Source of the DNA: Novipirellula galeiformis
Lineage (GTDB): Bacteria; Planctomycetota; Planctomycetia; Pirellulales; Pirellulaceae
Length of the DNA: 64,000 nucleotides
Assembly (NCBI RefSeq): GCF_007860095.1
Contig: NZ_SJPT01000004.1
Coordinates: forward strand, 1 to 64,000
Reading direction: 5' to 3'
Part shown: piece after piece, positions 25,610 to 35,128 of the stretch
Position numbering within the stretch: position 1 is the stretch's first letter
Layout: the number at the start of each line of letters is the position of its first letter
Notes under the pieces: model-generated
Told to the model about the DNA's origin: nothing
What the model saw: only the letters and a program-made list of their open reading frames with translations
Database searches by the model: none
Position numbers and translations under genes: made by a program

Positions 25610-26704
25610 ATGTTTCGAACGATTCCAATGTGCATCGCGTGTGCTCTGTTTCTAACCCCGTTGACGAACGCCGCCGGATCGGAACCACAAACAGCTGCTT
25701 CCCCCGACGCAAAGCCGCAGTACCAATGGGTCAATGTGACGCAATCGGCCGCCTACGCTCCACGCGATGGCGCCGGCGCATTGGTGTTCAAAGACAAAAT
25801 GTGGCTGCTGGGTGGATGGAACCCCAGCGACAAGGTGCATTTTCCGATGATTTGCAATAACGAGGTCTGGAGTTCCCGCGACGGTGCAACGTGGTCTTTA
25901 GTCAAGCCAAACACGTTTTTGGACAAGCACTTCGATCCGACCCGCGACTGGGAGGGACGACATACGGCCGGTTATGCCGTCTATCAAGACAAGATGTGGA
26001 TCGTTGGCGGTGATGCCAACCAAGGCCATATTCACAACGACGTGTGGAATTCGACCGATGGAAAGAACTGGAACCTCGTCAACAAGGAACGAGACGTTCC
26101 TTGGGGTCCACGGGTCCTGCACTACACGTTTGTCTTCCAAGACAAGATTTGGATTCTGGGTGGTCAAACCATGCCAGGCTTTGCCGAGCCCAGAAAGGAG
26201 GTGTTCTACCGCGACGCCTGGACCACCACCGATGGCGTCAAGTGGCAACAAGTGACTCCGGAGGAACCCTATTGGTCGCCGCGAGGCATGATTGGCGGCA
26301 GCGTGGTCTTCAAAGATCGGATTTGGGTGCTCGGCGGGGGAACCTACGACACGCCAACCACGCCGACACGAAATTTTTACAACGATGTTTGGAGCTCGGC
26401 GGACGGAGTTCACTGGAAACAGCACACCGCGGCCGCACCGTGGGCGCCTCGCCAATATCACGATGTCGCTGTTTTTGACGACAAAATGTGGGTCATGGAA
26501 GGCTACTACAACCAAGACGGCGGAAACAGGAACGACGTCTGGTACTCCGCCGATGGCGTGCATTGGGTTGAAGTCCCCGATACCCCGTGGGCCCCGCGGC
26601 ATGCGTCGAGCGTGTTCGTTTACGACAATGCACTATGGATGGTCGCGGGCAACAACATGCAGCGTGATGTGTGGAAACTGATTCGCGTCCCCGGCGCCCG
26701 CTGA
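25610..26704 (+). CDS. Secreted kelch-repeat beta-propeller protein
   Basis: A 364-residue protein with a signal peptide (MFRTIPMCIACALFLTPLTNA). About six kelch-type blades repeat the pattern APRDGAGALVFKDKMWLLGG, then NEVWSSRDGATW; further copies include VYQDKMWIVGGD, VFQDKIWILGGQ, VFKDRIWVLGGG, VFDDKMWVMEGY and VYDNALWMVAGN. Each blade ends in a D.W.S.DG..W motif. Such propellers act as binding scaffolds or sialidase-like enzymes; no catalytic residues are evident, so binding is likelier. Probably transcribed alone. Confidence 0.85.
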   Translation: MFRTIPMCIACALFLTPLTNAAGSEPQTAASPDAKPQYQWVNVTQSAAYAPRDGAGALVFKDKMWLLGGWNPSDKVHFPMICNNEVWSSRDGATWSLVKPNTFLDKHFDPTRDWEGRHTAGYAVYQDKMWIVGGDANQGHIHNDVWNSTDGKNWNLVNKERDVPWGPRVLHYTFVFQDKIWILGGQTMPGFAEPRKEVFYRDAWTTTDGVKWQQVTPEEPYWSPRGMIGGSVVFKDRIWVLGGGTYDTPTTPTRNFYNDVWSSADGVHWKQHTAAAPWAPRQYHDVAVFDDKMWVMEGYYNQDGGNRNDVWYSADGVHWVEVPDTPWAPRHASSVFVYDNALWMVAGNNMQRDVWKLIRVPGAR

Positions 26705-26849
26705 CGAACCAGCGAAACGGTACTGCAACACCCGCCCCGCGAAGCAGGGAGGGTCGGATAACGAGCCTTCAACGAGCTATTCGGGGAAGGCCCACCGCGC
26801 CATCGCATCGACTCGCCACATTCGAATGCTTTGAAGTTGCGAGTTTTTC

Positions 26850-26915
26850 ATAACGCGACGCATAAGCGAGGGAATATCACACTTGACTCGGTCCCTCGCT
26901 AACGCGTCGGATTAT
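26850..26915. repeat. CCCGAAGC hairpin repeat R3 (diverged)
   Basis: ataacgcgacgcataagcga pairs with tcgctaacgcgtcggattat. Both arms carry compensating changes relative to the other copies (GCGACGC with GCGTCGG), suggesting that the hairpin itself is conserved. Lies in the 305-bp gap after the kelch gene; nothing else was seen there. Confidence 0.65.
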
Positions 26916-27009
26916 AATTTGCTGATAAAAACGGGCCATAACGCAGCTTCAAAACGGACACTTCGCGTTGGGATGGCAATCATCCAAGCCAATATCCATC
27001 GCCCGAATC

Positions 27010-27849
27010 TCACCCTTCGCTGGCGTTTAACCGACTCTGAAAGTCACTCCAAAACGCTTTATCCTGTGCATAACGCAGCGGATCAATCTGAGTCTTGTAG
27101 GCCTCTAAGTAGGCAAGGTAGTCCCGTGGCACCGTTCCGTACGAATAGTCGTCCGCCATCATCGGATTGACGAATTCGGGATCGCCCGGTTCATAATGAT
27201 GCGAGTAAGCCCCCTGGTCATCGAGGTGGAAATTCGCAAACAGCACCGGCAATTTCATTTGCAACTCGTACAGCGATCGCTCTCCCCAGCTCATCCCCGC
27301 CGTGGCGGCTTCCCAGGCTTCGGCGACCTTTGCAGGCGTCGTACTGTCTGGGAACCGGAATCCCATCCCCACCCCGGATTGCGTGAATCCGTCGCGATTC
27401 ATGTCCACTTGAGCCGGTGGGGGAATCAGCAAATTGATCGCTCCCTCGTCGCTCAACGAATCGACATCAATCGGCTCCGCCAACCAGTGCACATTCTGGA
27501 CGGTCTTCAACTCTGATTCGGAAAGCGAATTTAAAAACGCCTTGGGCTCTGCATACGCTCCGCTTTGATACGCACGCACGGCCAGATCCCCAAACTGCTT
27601 GCCCAATTCCAGTGGCTTTTCCGCGGCGCGATAACGCCCTTGGATCTCCAGATCAAACCAACCCGACACACTGTCCTGAATTTCCGCCTCGATCGGTTGC
27701 TCAGATTCAAGCGGCGTTGCAGACATATATCCCGCATGCCCGACGCCCGACAGAATTTCGCTGAACACACTTTGCAGCTGATGCTCTTTCTCTAAACGAC
27801 TCGATTGCAACGCCGAGTTGACGGGTTGAATGCGGGTGACGTCCATCAT
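27010..27849 (-). CDS. Hypothetical protein
   Basis: A 279-residue soluble protein beginning MMDVTRIQPVNSALQSSRLE, without signal peptide or TM segment. It is rich in acidic and aromatic residues, with FDLEIQGRYRAAEKPLELG, a central FTQSGVGMGFRFPDSTT and a C-terminal YEPGDPEFVNPMMADDYSYG. No family was recognised. Codon use looks native. Transcribed alone, divergent from the redox operon. Confidence 0.6.
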   Translation of the reverse strand: MMDVTRIQPVNSALQSSRLEKEHQLQSVFSEILSGVGHAGYMSATPLESEQPIEAEIQDSVSGWFDLEIQGRYRAAEKPLELGKQFGDLAVRAYQSGAYAEPKAFLNSLSESELKTVQNVHWLAEPIDVDSLSDEGAINLLIPPPAQVDMNRDGFTQSGVGMGFRFPDSTTPAKVAEAWEAATAGMSWGERSLYELQMKLPVLFANFHLDDQGAYSHHYEPGDPEFVNPMMADDYSYGTVPRDYLAYLEAYKTQIDPLRYAQDKAFWSDFQSRLNASEG

Positions 27850-28316
27850 TTGCTGCTCTCCATGTTGATACCCAAGCTGCTCTCCATGTTGATACCCAAT
27901 TCGCGCCCGGCCCCCACTATCGACCTGGCCCTATCGCCCCAGCTCGATTGATACGACCACTACAATCCCACCTAGTATCGGAACGATGCTGCACTTGGCT
28001 TCAGAAAACCACGCCGCTCGCAGCGGAATGCCCCTCTTCGTGAACACGCACAGATTGGAGAGGCGGGAGAGGCTGGGCGAGCCAGGCAATCGCCGACAAA
28101 AATCGCGATGCCGAAGCCGATCGCGCCAGTAGAGCATCGCTGCTGATCGATGGAAGCGAACCACACGCTAAACCGATCGAAACAAACCGATCGAAACGAA
28201 TCGCGAAGACAGTTATCAGCTTCGATGGCGAATCGCGACACAGAAACGCTGCGTGAAACAACGTTTCACGGCACCTCTATTGACCTTCATCGACGTGGCG
28301 GTGTACTAGATCCTCC
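27850..28316. other. Divergent intergenic region with two short tandem duplications
   Basis: No gene seen. It holds a 24-bp direct duplication (ctgctctccatgttgatacc twice within 27845-27900) and a 13-bp one (aaaccgatcgaaac, about 28168-28197). It must contain the promoters for both flanking genes, but none could be assigned. Confidence 0.6.
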
Positions 28317-30122
28317 ATGAACCCTTCTGAAGCGATAGCCGTGCGTCGTCCCCAACGCTGGGACAAGCCGATGGACGCGTCGATGAACGACGCCGATGTG
28401 GCATGGTTGCGCTCGCGCGACCCCTTTGCGTCGATGAATCCGAAGTCCTTTCCTCGGACCATTCCACTCGAAGGCATCCTGCATAATGATTGTCGCTTGA
28501 TTCGCTGCGAAGCGGGTGAAGTCTTGGTGCGTGAAGGCGATTACGGCAACAGCGCGTTTCTGATCCTCGCCGGTAGCGTTTCGGTGATGGTCGATTCGCT
28601 CTCGCAACAAGAATTGGGACGAACGCCCGCAGAGAAATTGAGTTGGCCCGAAGCGCTACGTCGCTTTATGTTTCGCAGCAACGTTGCCGAATCACGCGAC
28701 CCTCACCAAGTGGTTCCCTGCCCTACCAATTCAGCGGGCACGATTCGGCAGTTGGACGATCGGCAAGCGATCTTTTTACAAGACTTTGATCTTGTCATGC
28801 GTGAACACGAACACGTTTCGCTTGGGCCCGGGGAATTGTTCGGCGAAGTCGCGGCGATGTACCGCTCGCCACGCACGGGAACGGTGATCGCCGAAAACGA
28901 AGCCACGCTACTCGAAATACGCTGGCAAGGTTTGCGGATGTTTCGACGCGACAAAGCGTTCGCAGAAAAACTTGAATCGCATTATCGCGAACAATGGCTC
29001 GCGATCCATCTGCGAGAGATCCCCTTACTTCGCTATTTGCCCGAAGACAAACTGCAGCGTGTCGCGGACCGCACTCAGTTGGGATCCTACGGGCGGATGG
29101 AGTGGGACACCGATTACAAACGTCAGCGGAAACTTCCTTTAGCCGAACAAATCAAATCGGAACCGCTGGTCGCCGAAGAAGGCCATTTGCCGACCGATTT
29201 GGTGATCGTACGGAGTGGTTTTGGACGGCTCTCCCAATCTTACGGGGCCTCGCATCGCACCGCGGCCTACCTCGGCAAGGGGCACGTCTTCGGCATCGAG
29301 GAATTGGCCTACAACGCCTTGCGGACACCGCAGATGCCGCCCCGAATGCTACAACATTCACTTCGCGCGATCGGCTTTCTCGACACCCTTTCGATTCCCG
29401 CCGAAGTGTTTGCCGAAGAGGTGCTGCCGCATATCCGTCGCAGCGAACTCCCTGCCTCGGTTGCAAAATGGGTCACGCAAGCTGAAAAACGTGGCACCGA
29501 CCGCCGCAACCAGACCCGTTCGCCGAAATCAAAACGGGACGGCGGCCGCGATCTACCGATCGCTACGGGAACGCAGTACCAACAAACCGAATTGATCGAA
29601 TTCATTGTTCAAAATCGCTTGAACAACGGCCGCGAAGCGATGGTCATTGATTTGCATCGCTGCACTCGCTGTGACGATTGTGTCAAGGCATGCGCCAGTG
29701 TGAACGATGGCAATCCTCGTTTCGCTCGCCAAGGATTGATTCACGATCGATTGCAATTTGTTCAAGCCTGTATGCATTGCGAGGACCCGGTTTGCATGAT
29801 CGGCTGTCCCACCGGATCGATCGCGCGCGACGTTGATACCGGCGTAGTCGAAATCCACGAACCGATCTGCATTGGTTGTGGAACGTGTGCCAATGCGTGT
29901 CCGTATCAGAACATTCAAATGGCCAACATCCGGGATCGCGATGGCAAACCCTATCACGACCAAGCGACGGGGAAGCCGATTACGAAGGCGACCAAATGCG
30001 ATCTCTGCAGCAGCCAACCGAGTGGACCGGCATGTGCCTCGGCGTGCCCGCACGACGCCTTGGTCCGGATTGATTTGACCGAATCAAAGCCGCTCACCCA
30101 ATGGTTAGAGCGACGGAGTTAG
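28317..30122 (+). CDS. Cyclic-nucleotide-binding domains fused to a four-cluster ferredoxin
   Basis: A 601-residue cytoplasmic protein. Two cNMP-binding-like domains (about residues 45-215 and 220-400) show CEAGEVLVREGDYGNSAFLI and LGPGELFGEVAAMYRSPRTG. The first contains an unusual insert of about 70 residues with its own hydrophobic segments. The C-terminal part (about 430-590) is a DmsB/HybA-type electron-transfer subunit with four cysteine groups: CTRCDDCVKAC, CMHCEDPVCMIGC, CIGCGTCANAC and CDLCSSQPSGPACASAC, enough for four [4Fe-4S] clusters. It is probably a ligand-gated electron carrier feeding the two downstream cytochromes. The next gene's start codon lies 5 bp after its stop. Confidence 0.85.
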   Translation: MNPSEAIAVRRPQRWDKPMDASMNDADVAWLRSRDPFASMNPKSFPRTIPLEGILHNDCRLIRCEAGEVLVREGDYGNSAFLILAGSVSVMVDSLSQQELGRTPAEKLSWPEALRRFMFRSNVAESRDPHQVVPCPTNSAGTIRQLDDRQAIFLQDFDLVMREHEHVSLGPGELFGEVAAMYRSPRTGTVIAENEATLLEIRWQGLRMFRRDKAFAEKLESHYREQWLAIHLREIPLLRYLPEDKLQRVADRTQLGSYGRMEWDTDYKRQRKLPLAEQIKSEPLVAEEGHLPTDLVIVRSGFGRLSQSYGASHRTAAYLGKGHVFGIEELAYNALRTPQMPPRMLQHSLRAIGFLDTLSIPAEVFAEEVLPHIRRSELPASVAKWVTQAEKRGTDRRNQTRSPKSKRDGGRDLPIATGTQYQQTELIEFIVQNRLNNGREAMVIDLHRCTRCDDCVKACASVNDGNPRFARQGLIHDRLQFVQACMHCEDPVCMIGCPTGSIARDVDTGVVEIHEPICIGCGTCANACPYQNIQMANIRDRDGKPYHDQATGKPITKATKCDLCSSQPSGPACASACPHDALVRIDLTESKPLTQWLERRS

Positions 30123-30127
30123 CACGC

Positions 30128-30949
30128 ATGAAACCGATTCATTTCCGAACCCGCCGCTGGATTGGCATCACCGTCACCTTGATCGCCGCCGCGATCGTGA
30201 TGATCGTCAACCAATGGCAACACAATCGACTCGGTCACGCCAGCCACTTCACGGGGTTTACCCTGTTGGCAACACTCTGCTTGCTGATCCTGCTGGGGGT
30301 TCGACGGCGGTTGCCGGTGTTACCTCTGGGCAATGTCAGCACTTGGACGCAGATCCATCTCTATACTGGACTATTCGCCACGGTCGTTTACGTCGCCCAT
30401 GTTCCGGCGCTGATTGCCGGAGGGCAATTTGAATGCACGCTTTCGCTGATGTTTTTAATCGTGACCGCAAGCGGCTTTTATGGGCTGTACGCTAGCCGGA
30501 CGTTGCCGCGGCGGTTAAGTGCGGTCAATGGCGAATATCGCTACGACCAAATTCCATGGCACCGGAACGAAATCGCCAAGGCCGCCAACCGCTTGTTGGA
30601 TGGAACCAGCAACGAACCGGCGATGACCGCACTAAAAACCTTCTATCGCAAGTATCTAACCCCCTTTTTCGATTCCTCGCCAACGCTTGCTTACGTCGTC
30701 GCGCCCACCGGCCATCGCCGACGTCGTTTGTTATCCGAATTAAAAGAGCTCGACCGTTACCTCGAATCGCAATCGCGATCGACCGCGGGCCAGTTTGCCG
30801 CCTTGGTGCGCCGACGCGATGATTTGGATTACCAATACGCGCTGCAATTACGTTTGCGATTGTGGGTGATCCTACACAGCATTTTCTCTCTGTTGTTGTT
30901 TGCCGGTGCGATTATCCACGCCGCTGTGGCGCTGCGATTTACGAGCTAA
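30128..30949 (+). CDS. Bis-His cytochrome b-like membrane protein
   Basis: A 273-residue integral membrane protein starting MKPIHFRTRRWIGITVTLIA, 5 bp after the stop of the ferredoxin gene. About five TM helices. Two helices carry spaced His pairs: QIHLYTGLFATVVYVAHVP and LHSIFSLLLFAGAIIHA (14-15 residues apart), the usual arrangement for b-type haem ligation. A charged cytoplasmic loop (about residues 125-235) lies between them. It probably passes electrons across the membrane between the ferredoxin and the multihaem cytochrome. Confidence 0.75.
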   Translation: MKPIHFRTRRWIGITVTLIAAAIVMIVNQWQHNRLGHASHFTGFTLLATLCLLILLGVRRRLPVLPLGNVSTWTQIHLYTGLFATVVYVAHVPALIAGGQFECTLSLMFLIVTASGFYGLYASRTLPRRLSAVNGEYRYDQIPWHRNEIAKAANRLLDGTSNEPAMTALKTFYRKYLTPFFDSSPTLAYVVAPTGHRRRRLLSELKELDRYLESQSRSTAGQFAALVRRRDDLDYQYALQLRLRLWVILHSIFSLLLFAGAIIHAAVALRFTS

Positions 30950-31030
30950 ACGGACGCATTATTGCACTGCATTGTCCGCTCGCGGCCTTCCTCTCCCATT
31001 CCTCCTGCAACAACACGTCCCCCAGAACTG

Positions 31031-33082
31031 ATGCCACGCGAAAATCTCCATCTGCCGTCGCCTCCTGCGATCGATCGCCCCGGAGACCGCTGGGTCTGCG
31101 GCGCCCAACGGTCTGGAAAAAAGTGCGACACGGGGCCGACACGATTGGGAACATGCCCATTGGCCGAAGCGTGTTGTCCACAGCGCACGTGGACGAACGC
31201 ACGAAAATCGGCCGCGCTAATATTGTCATTCCTTGCCATCGCTTTCCTGTTGGCGGCAAGCCAAACCCAATGGGTTGCCGACTTTTTTAAACCTGGTGAA
31301 CTGGCCACTCCCCACGCACAGATTCTGGCGGGCACCTTGTCAAGCCAACGATGTGCCGCATGTCATGCCGAGGCTTCGATTCAGCCGACGTCTTGGTTTC
31401 GCAGTGCCGGTGCCGGGCACGACCACGTCACGCAAACCGATCGCTGTCTCGATTGCCATCACACCACGATCGATCGCTCCACAGCACGGCTCGCACATAA
31501 TTTGCCCGCTGAGGCTCGAAAGCAAATTCGCGATCTTGCCTTACAAAACTCAGGCAACACGGTGGCGACCCAAGTAAGCCATCACGCCCCCTCCCCGGCG
31601 GTGAACCAAGAGCGTCTTGAGTGCTCAGCGTGCCATCGCGAACACCGCGGCGCGGACGCCAATCTGATGGTGATGACCGACGCTCAATGTCAAACCTGCC
31701 ATCAAAATCAATTTGGCAGCTTCGCCACCTCGCATCCCCAATGGTCCGATTGGCCCTACGGGCGTGGTGGCAAGATCGCGTTCGATCACTCGTCCCATGC
31801 GACCAAGCACTTCCCGGCATCGAACCAAGGCGAAAATTCGCTCGTCTTCAATTGCATACAATGCCATCCCAAGAACGAAAACAACGAACTCCGTCGCACC
31901 GTCGACTACGAAGTCGCTTGTCAATCGTGCCATGACAAGGGACTCAAACTCGAATCCACCCACGGCATCGAGCTGTTTGCGTTACCGACCATCCCCGAAG
32001 AACGATCCCGAGCGTTTGAATCATGGCCGGTTGCGGCGACGGGGTTCTACGATGGCACGATCGCTCCGTTGGCCGAACTATTGCTGCGCAGCGAAAAACA
32101 GGTGGCTGCCGCGATGCGGACCATCGAAGAGCGAGATTTCAGCCGCGTACTCGCCGACTCGCCGGATCAACCCGCCGCTGCTGCGACCATCGCCCAGGCG
32201 CACCGCACGCTGCTAGCCGATGTCGCCGCCCGTGGACAAGCCGCGTTGATCCAGCGCGCCGAAGCGAGTGGAGTCTCCTCCGCTGCGCTGCGGAACATCA
32301 TTCGCTCCATCCCCCCTCAAATGTTGGCGGATACCTATCGCTTGTGGTTTCATAATGAAAACAAGCCTGTGCCACTGACCCATCAGCGACGCTCCCCAAG
32401 CCCGTTCCGGTTGGTCGCCACGACAGACGATCTGCTGCTCGGCGGCAACGACGACGTACTAACGGACGACGATTTACTTACCCCTGACCCGCTGAGCACT
32501 GACCTGCAAAACTCAGACCCGCTAAGCATGGATTTATTGGACGCGGACCCATTGGACGCGGACCCTCTGGACTCCGATCCATTGGACGCGGGGAATCAGC
32601 AACGCACCACGAAACAGCGTGATACACGATTTGATCCCAACCGGATGCTTGCCGAAGGTGGCTGGTACCGCGACGAATTGAGATTGGCCATCGTCTATCG
32701 AGGCGGCGGCCATGCCGATCCGATCATTCGATCCGCGATCGAAACGTTGGCGGCATTGCCCGCGAATGACCCGCTGCGAACAAGGATGCTCGCCAACCGC
32801 ACCGTGGCGGCCTGTATTAGCTGTCACCCGAGCGCGTCGATGGGCGGCGGAAATTGGGTCAGCCCTGCTTTGGTTGGACAAGGCCGCACGTTTACAAAAT
32901 TCTCGCATAAACCGCACATGAATATCGCCGGATTGACCGATTGCGTGCATTGCCACGAGGTCAGCAAGACGCACGCCGACTTCGAACCGATCAAATTGCA
33001 ATCCTGTGCGGCATGCCATACCGCCCATGGTGCAGGCGAATCGTGCACGACGTGCCATCTCTATCACGTCGATTCGTTTTAA
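31031..33082 (+). CDS. Decahaem cytochrome c with Asp-rich linker
   Basis: About 683 residues from the ATG at 31031. It starts with a Cys-rich cytoplasmic stretch (WVCG, KKCDTGP, GTCPLAEACCP), then one TM anchor (SAALILSFLAIAFLLA) and an exported domain. Ten CxxCH haem sites: CAACH, CLDCH, CSACH, CQTCH, CIQCH and CQSCH in the first half, then CISCH, CVHCH, CAACH and CTTCH near the C-terminus. The two haem groups are separated by about 300 residues that include a DPLxxDxL repeat (about residues 485-525). Likely a periplasmic electron acceptor or conduit. The third gene of the operon; spacing to the previous gene depends on the start. Confidence 0.85.
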   Translation: MPRENLHLPSPPAIDRPGDRWVCGAQRSGKKCDTGPTRLGTCPLAEACCPQRTWTNARKSAALILSFLAIAFLLAASQTQWVADFFKPGELATPHAQILAGTLSSQRCAACHAEASIQPTSWFRSAGAGHDHVTQTDRCLDCHHTTIDRSTARLAHNLPAEARKQIRDLALQNSGNTVATQVSHHAPSPAVNQERLECSACHREHRGADANLMVMTDAQCQTCHQNQFGSFATSHPQWSDWPYGRGGKIAFDHSSHATKHFPASNQGENSLVFNCIQCHPKNENNELRRTVDYEVACQSCHDKGLKLESTHGIELFALPTIPEERSRAFESWPVAATGFYDGTIAPLAELLLRSEKQVAAAMRTIEERDFSRVLADSPDQPAAAATIAQAHRTLLADVAARGQAALIQRAEASGVSSAALRNIIRSIPPQMLADTYRLWFHNENKPVPLTHQRRSPSPFRLVATTDDLLLGGNDDVLTDDDLLTPDPLSTDLQNSDPLSMDLLDADPLDADPLDSDPLDAGNQQRTTKQRDTRFDPNRMLAEGGWYRDELRLAIVYRGGGHADPIIRSAIETLAALPANDPLRTRMLANRTVAACISCHPSASMGGGNWVSPALVGQGRTFTKFSHKPHMNIAGLTDCVHCHEVSKTHADFEPIKLQSCAACHTAHGAGESCTTCHLYHVDSF

Positions 33083-33176
33083 AGAGAGGTAAAGCTAATG
33101 ATAGGTAAGGCATTGCCCACCCCACCGTCTCAGATCGGAAGCAGCGGATCGCGTTCACGGTTTTGCCTGGAGATTT

Positions 33177-33286
33177 CATAACCCGACACACCAGTGAGGG
33201 AATGTCCCGTTGGGCTCGGTCTCTTTGACTCGGGCCCTTTGACTCGGTCTCTTTGACTCGGGCACTCGCTGACGCTTCGGGTTGTG
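33177..33286. repeat. CCCGAAGC hairpin repeat R4 with internal tandem duplication
   Basis: ataacccgacacaccagtga pairs with cactcgctgacgcttcgggt. The loop has expanded by repeats of ctctttgactcggg. It lies after the decahaem cytochrome gene and may act as a 3' hairpin. Confidence 0.7.
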
Positions 33287-33361
33287 CGTCAATCAATAGC
33301 CGTAACGCCTTGCGGAGTGAGCGTTAAAGACACGCTTGCTCGTTCACATGCAATCTTCGGT

Positions 33362-34321
33362 TTAGGCCCAATAGCAATCGTTGATCGGTCCCCCGTCATC
33401 AACAAGGTCGGTTTCGGCCAGGAACAATTGCCCGGCATTGGGACATTTCGCTTTCGCTTCGGCGTCCATATTTTCTACCGCCGTCGTGATGATCAATTGG
33501 ATCTTCCCTTCGTAGCGAACCAGGGCGGGGCAAGTGTTTTGCGGCGATCCCGGGGTTTGCCAAACACAGACGAGCTCGCCCGTGGCGATATCGTACATCC
33601 GCGTCGATCCAAACTCGGCGACATCGGGCAGGAACATCGAAACGATCAACTGCTTCCCATCGGGGGTTAGGATCGCACCATCAGGCACCGCAGCGTCGCT
33701 CGTCAAATCGACCACGACTGTCGGCTCGCCAATCGACCCCGCCTCGATGTCCAAACGGTAGCGAACGATTTGACGCGTCGGTGAATCGATATCGTAGAGC
33801 GAAAGCGAACCATCACTCTCTTTGACGATTGATTTTCCGTTGCTACAAATCTGGTCGTCGCGAAGTTGGATCAGCTTTGCGTCGCGGCCTCGGTACAGAT
33901 AGAGCCCCGCTTTGCGAGTGGCAAACTCGAGATCCTTGGTGCCGAAAACCAAGTTGTCCTCAAACAAGGTGCCATCGTTGATGATCGTGTTGTCGACGCT
34001 CGCATCGATGCCATCTTGAAACGACTCAAACACCTTCGTCTCGGTGTCAAAGAAACCGAGCGACCGCTCGCAGCCGACGACGAACCGGTTGGCGGTTTTG
34101 CAGGGAAAGGCGAACCCGGGGCGTCCGGGCAATTCAAACGATTGATTCGTTTCTGTGGCCAAATCGTAAAGGTTTAGCGAACCGTGGGTTGCCTGGGCGC
34201 CGTGCTGGATGCCAACCCACGAGAACGTTCCATCGGCGAGTGCGAAGGGGCCTTCGGGCAAAAAACGCAGCGCGTCGGTGCTGGGGACGGGAAGTGCAAC
34301 GGCTTGGCGAATTTCGGGCAT
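33362..34321 (-). CDS. SMP-30/gluconolactonase-like beta-propeller protein
   Basis: About 319 residues. The start is put at MPEIRQAVALP; a TTG 13 codons upstream is less likely. The propeller has SMP-30-family marks: FLPEGPFALADG (Glu of EGP), IDASVDNTIINDGTLFEDNL (metal-binding Asn region), ICSNGKSIV, and AVPDGAILTPDGKQLIVSMF (Asp). The family hydrolyses sugar lactones or related esters using one divalent metal. There is no signal peptide, so it is cytoplasmic. Divergent from the QueD-like gene. Confidence 0.75.
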   Translation of the reverse strand: MPEIRQAVALPVPSTDALRFLPEGPFALADGTFSWVGIQHGAQATHGSLNLYDLATETNQSFELPGRPGFAFPCKTANRFVVGCERSLGFFDTETKVFESFQDGIDASVDNTIINDGTLFEDNLVFGTKDLEFATRKAGLYLYRGRDAKLIQLRDDQICSNGKSIVKESDGSLSLYDIDSPTRQIVRYRLDIEAGSIGEPTVVVDLTSDAAVPDGAILTPDGKQLIVSMFLPDVAEFGSTRMYDIATGELVCVWQTPGSPQNTCPALVRYEGKIQLIITTAVENMDAEAKAKCPNAGQLFLAETDLVDDGGPINDCYWA

Positions 34322-34614
34322 CGATCGGGTCTCACTCTTGTCAAGGGCTATAGCTGTCAACGCAAACGGTCATGAACGAACCGACCGCCGCGACGTGGGG
34401 GCACTGCGATTGGCCATAGTGTGCCATGTTCTTCGCCACGAAGAAACAGGGCGATTCGCGACAAGTCATCCATGCCCTATGATGCCAATCAAAGACCTTC
34501 ACGAAGGTTGCCTCCGCCGCATCGCAATCCCGCCTGCGGCGGGAACAACAAGATTGCAAGAAAACGCACGCGTTCATGCGCTGCGACCGAGTCACGCTTA
34601 GAGGACGACAAACG

Positions 34615-35046
34615 ATGACATTAAGTATCATGCGCCGATTTACATTTTGCGCTGGCCACCGATTGGTGGGGCACGAGGGCAAATGTCAAAACCTGCATGG
34701 CCATAATTACGTGGTCGAGGTCTACGTGACCGGACAGTCCCAAGATGCGGTGGGGCGTATCTTAGACTTCAAATTGCTCAAAGAGCGATGCAACGGTTGG
34801 TTGAATGAGAATTGGGATCACACGTTTATTCTTTGGGACCAGGACGAGAATGGACTCGCAGCGATCCGCGCTTCCCAACCGCATCGCATCTATGAACTGG
34901 GCACAAACCCGACCGCCGAAAACATGGCGATCCATTTTCTCCACGAGATTTGCCCAAAAATTCTAGAAGGCACTGGGGCTTCGGCCTTCAAAGTCCGCTT
35001 GTGGGAAAGCGAAGAAACTTGTGCCGAAGTCGAATTGAAGAATTGA
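34615..35046 (+). CDS. queD: 6-carboxytetrahydropterin synthase / PTPS family
   Basis: A 143-residue enzyme of normal length. The start MTLSIMRRFTF follows a GAGGA motif by about ten bases. Zinc-binding His residues are in FCAGHRLV and NLHGHNYVV. The catalytic Cys sits in GKCQN, Asp/His in NWDHTF and the substrate Glu in LWESEETCAEV. In bacteria this family makes 6-carboxytetrahydropterin for queuosine biosynthesis (QueD), or acts on related pterins. No other queuosine gene lies nearby, so the exact substrate rests on family resemblance. Confidence 0.8.
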   Translation: MTLSIMRRFTFCAGHRLVGHEGKCQNLHGHNYVVEVYVTGQSQDAVGRILDFKLLKERCNGWLNENWDHTFILWDQDENGLAAIRASQPHRIYELGTNPTAENMAIHFLHEICPKILEGTGASAFKVRLWESEETCAEVELKN

Positions 35047-35128
35047 ACTCCGCCGGGGCTGCAGTGAAACGAGTTCGGGTGAAGACGACCACGCTATCGA
35101 CGTAGCGTTGGCAAGTTGCACCCTCCCC

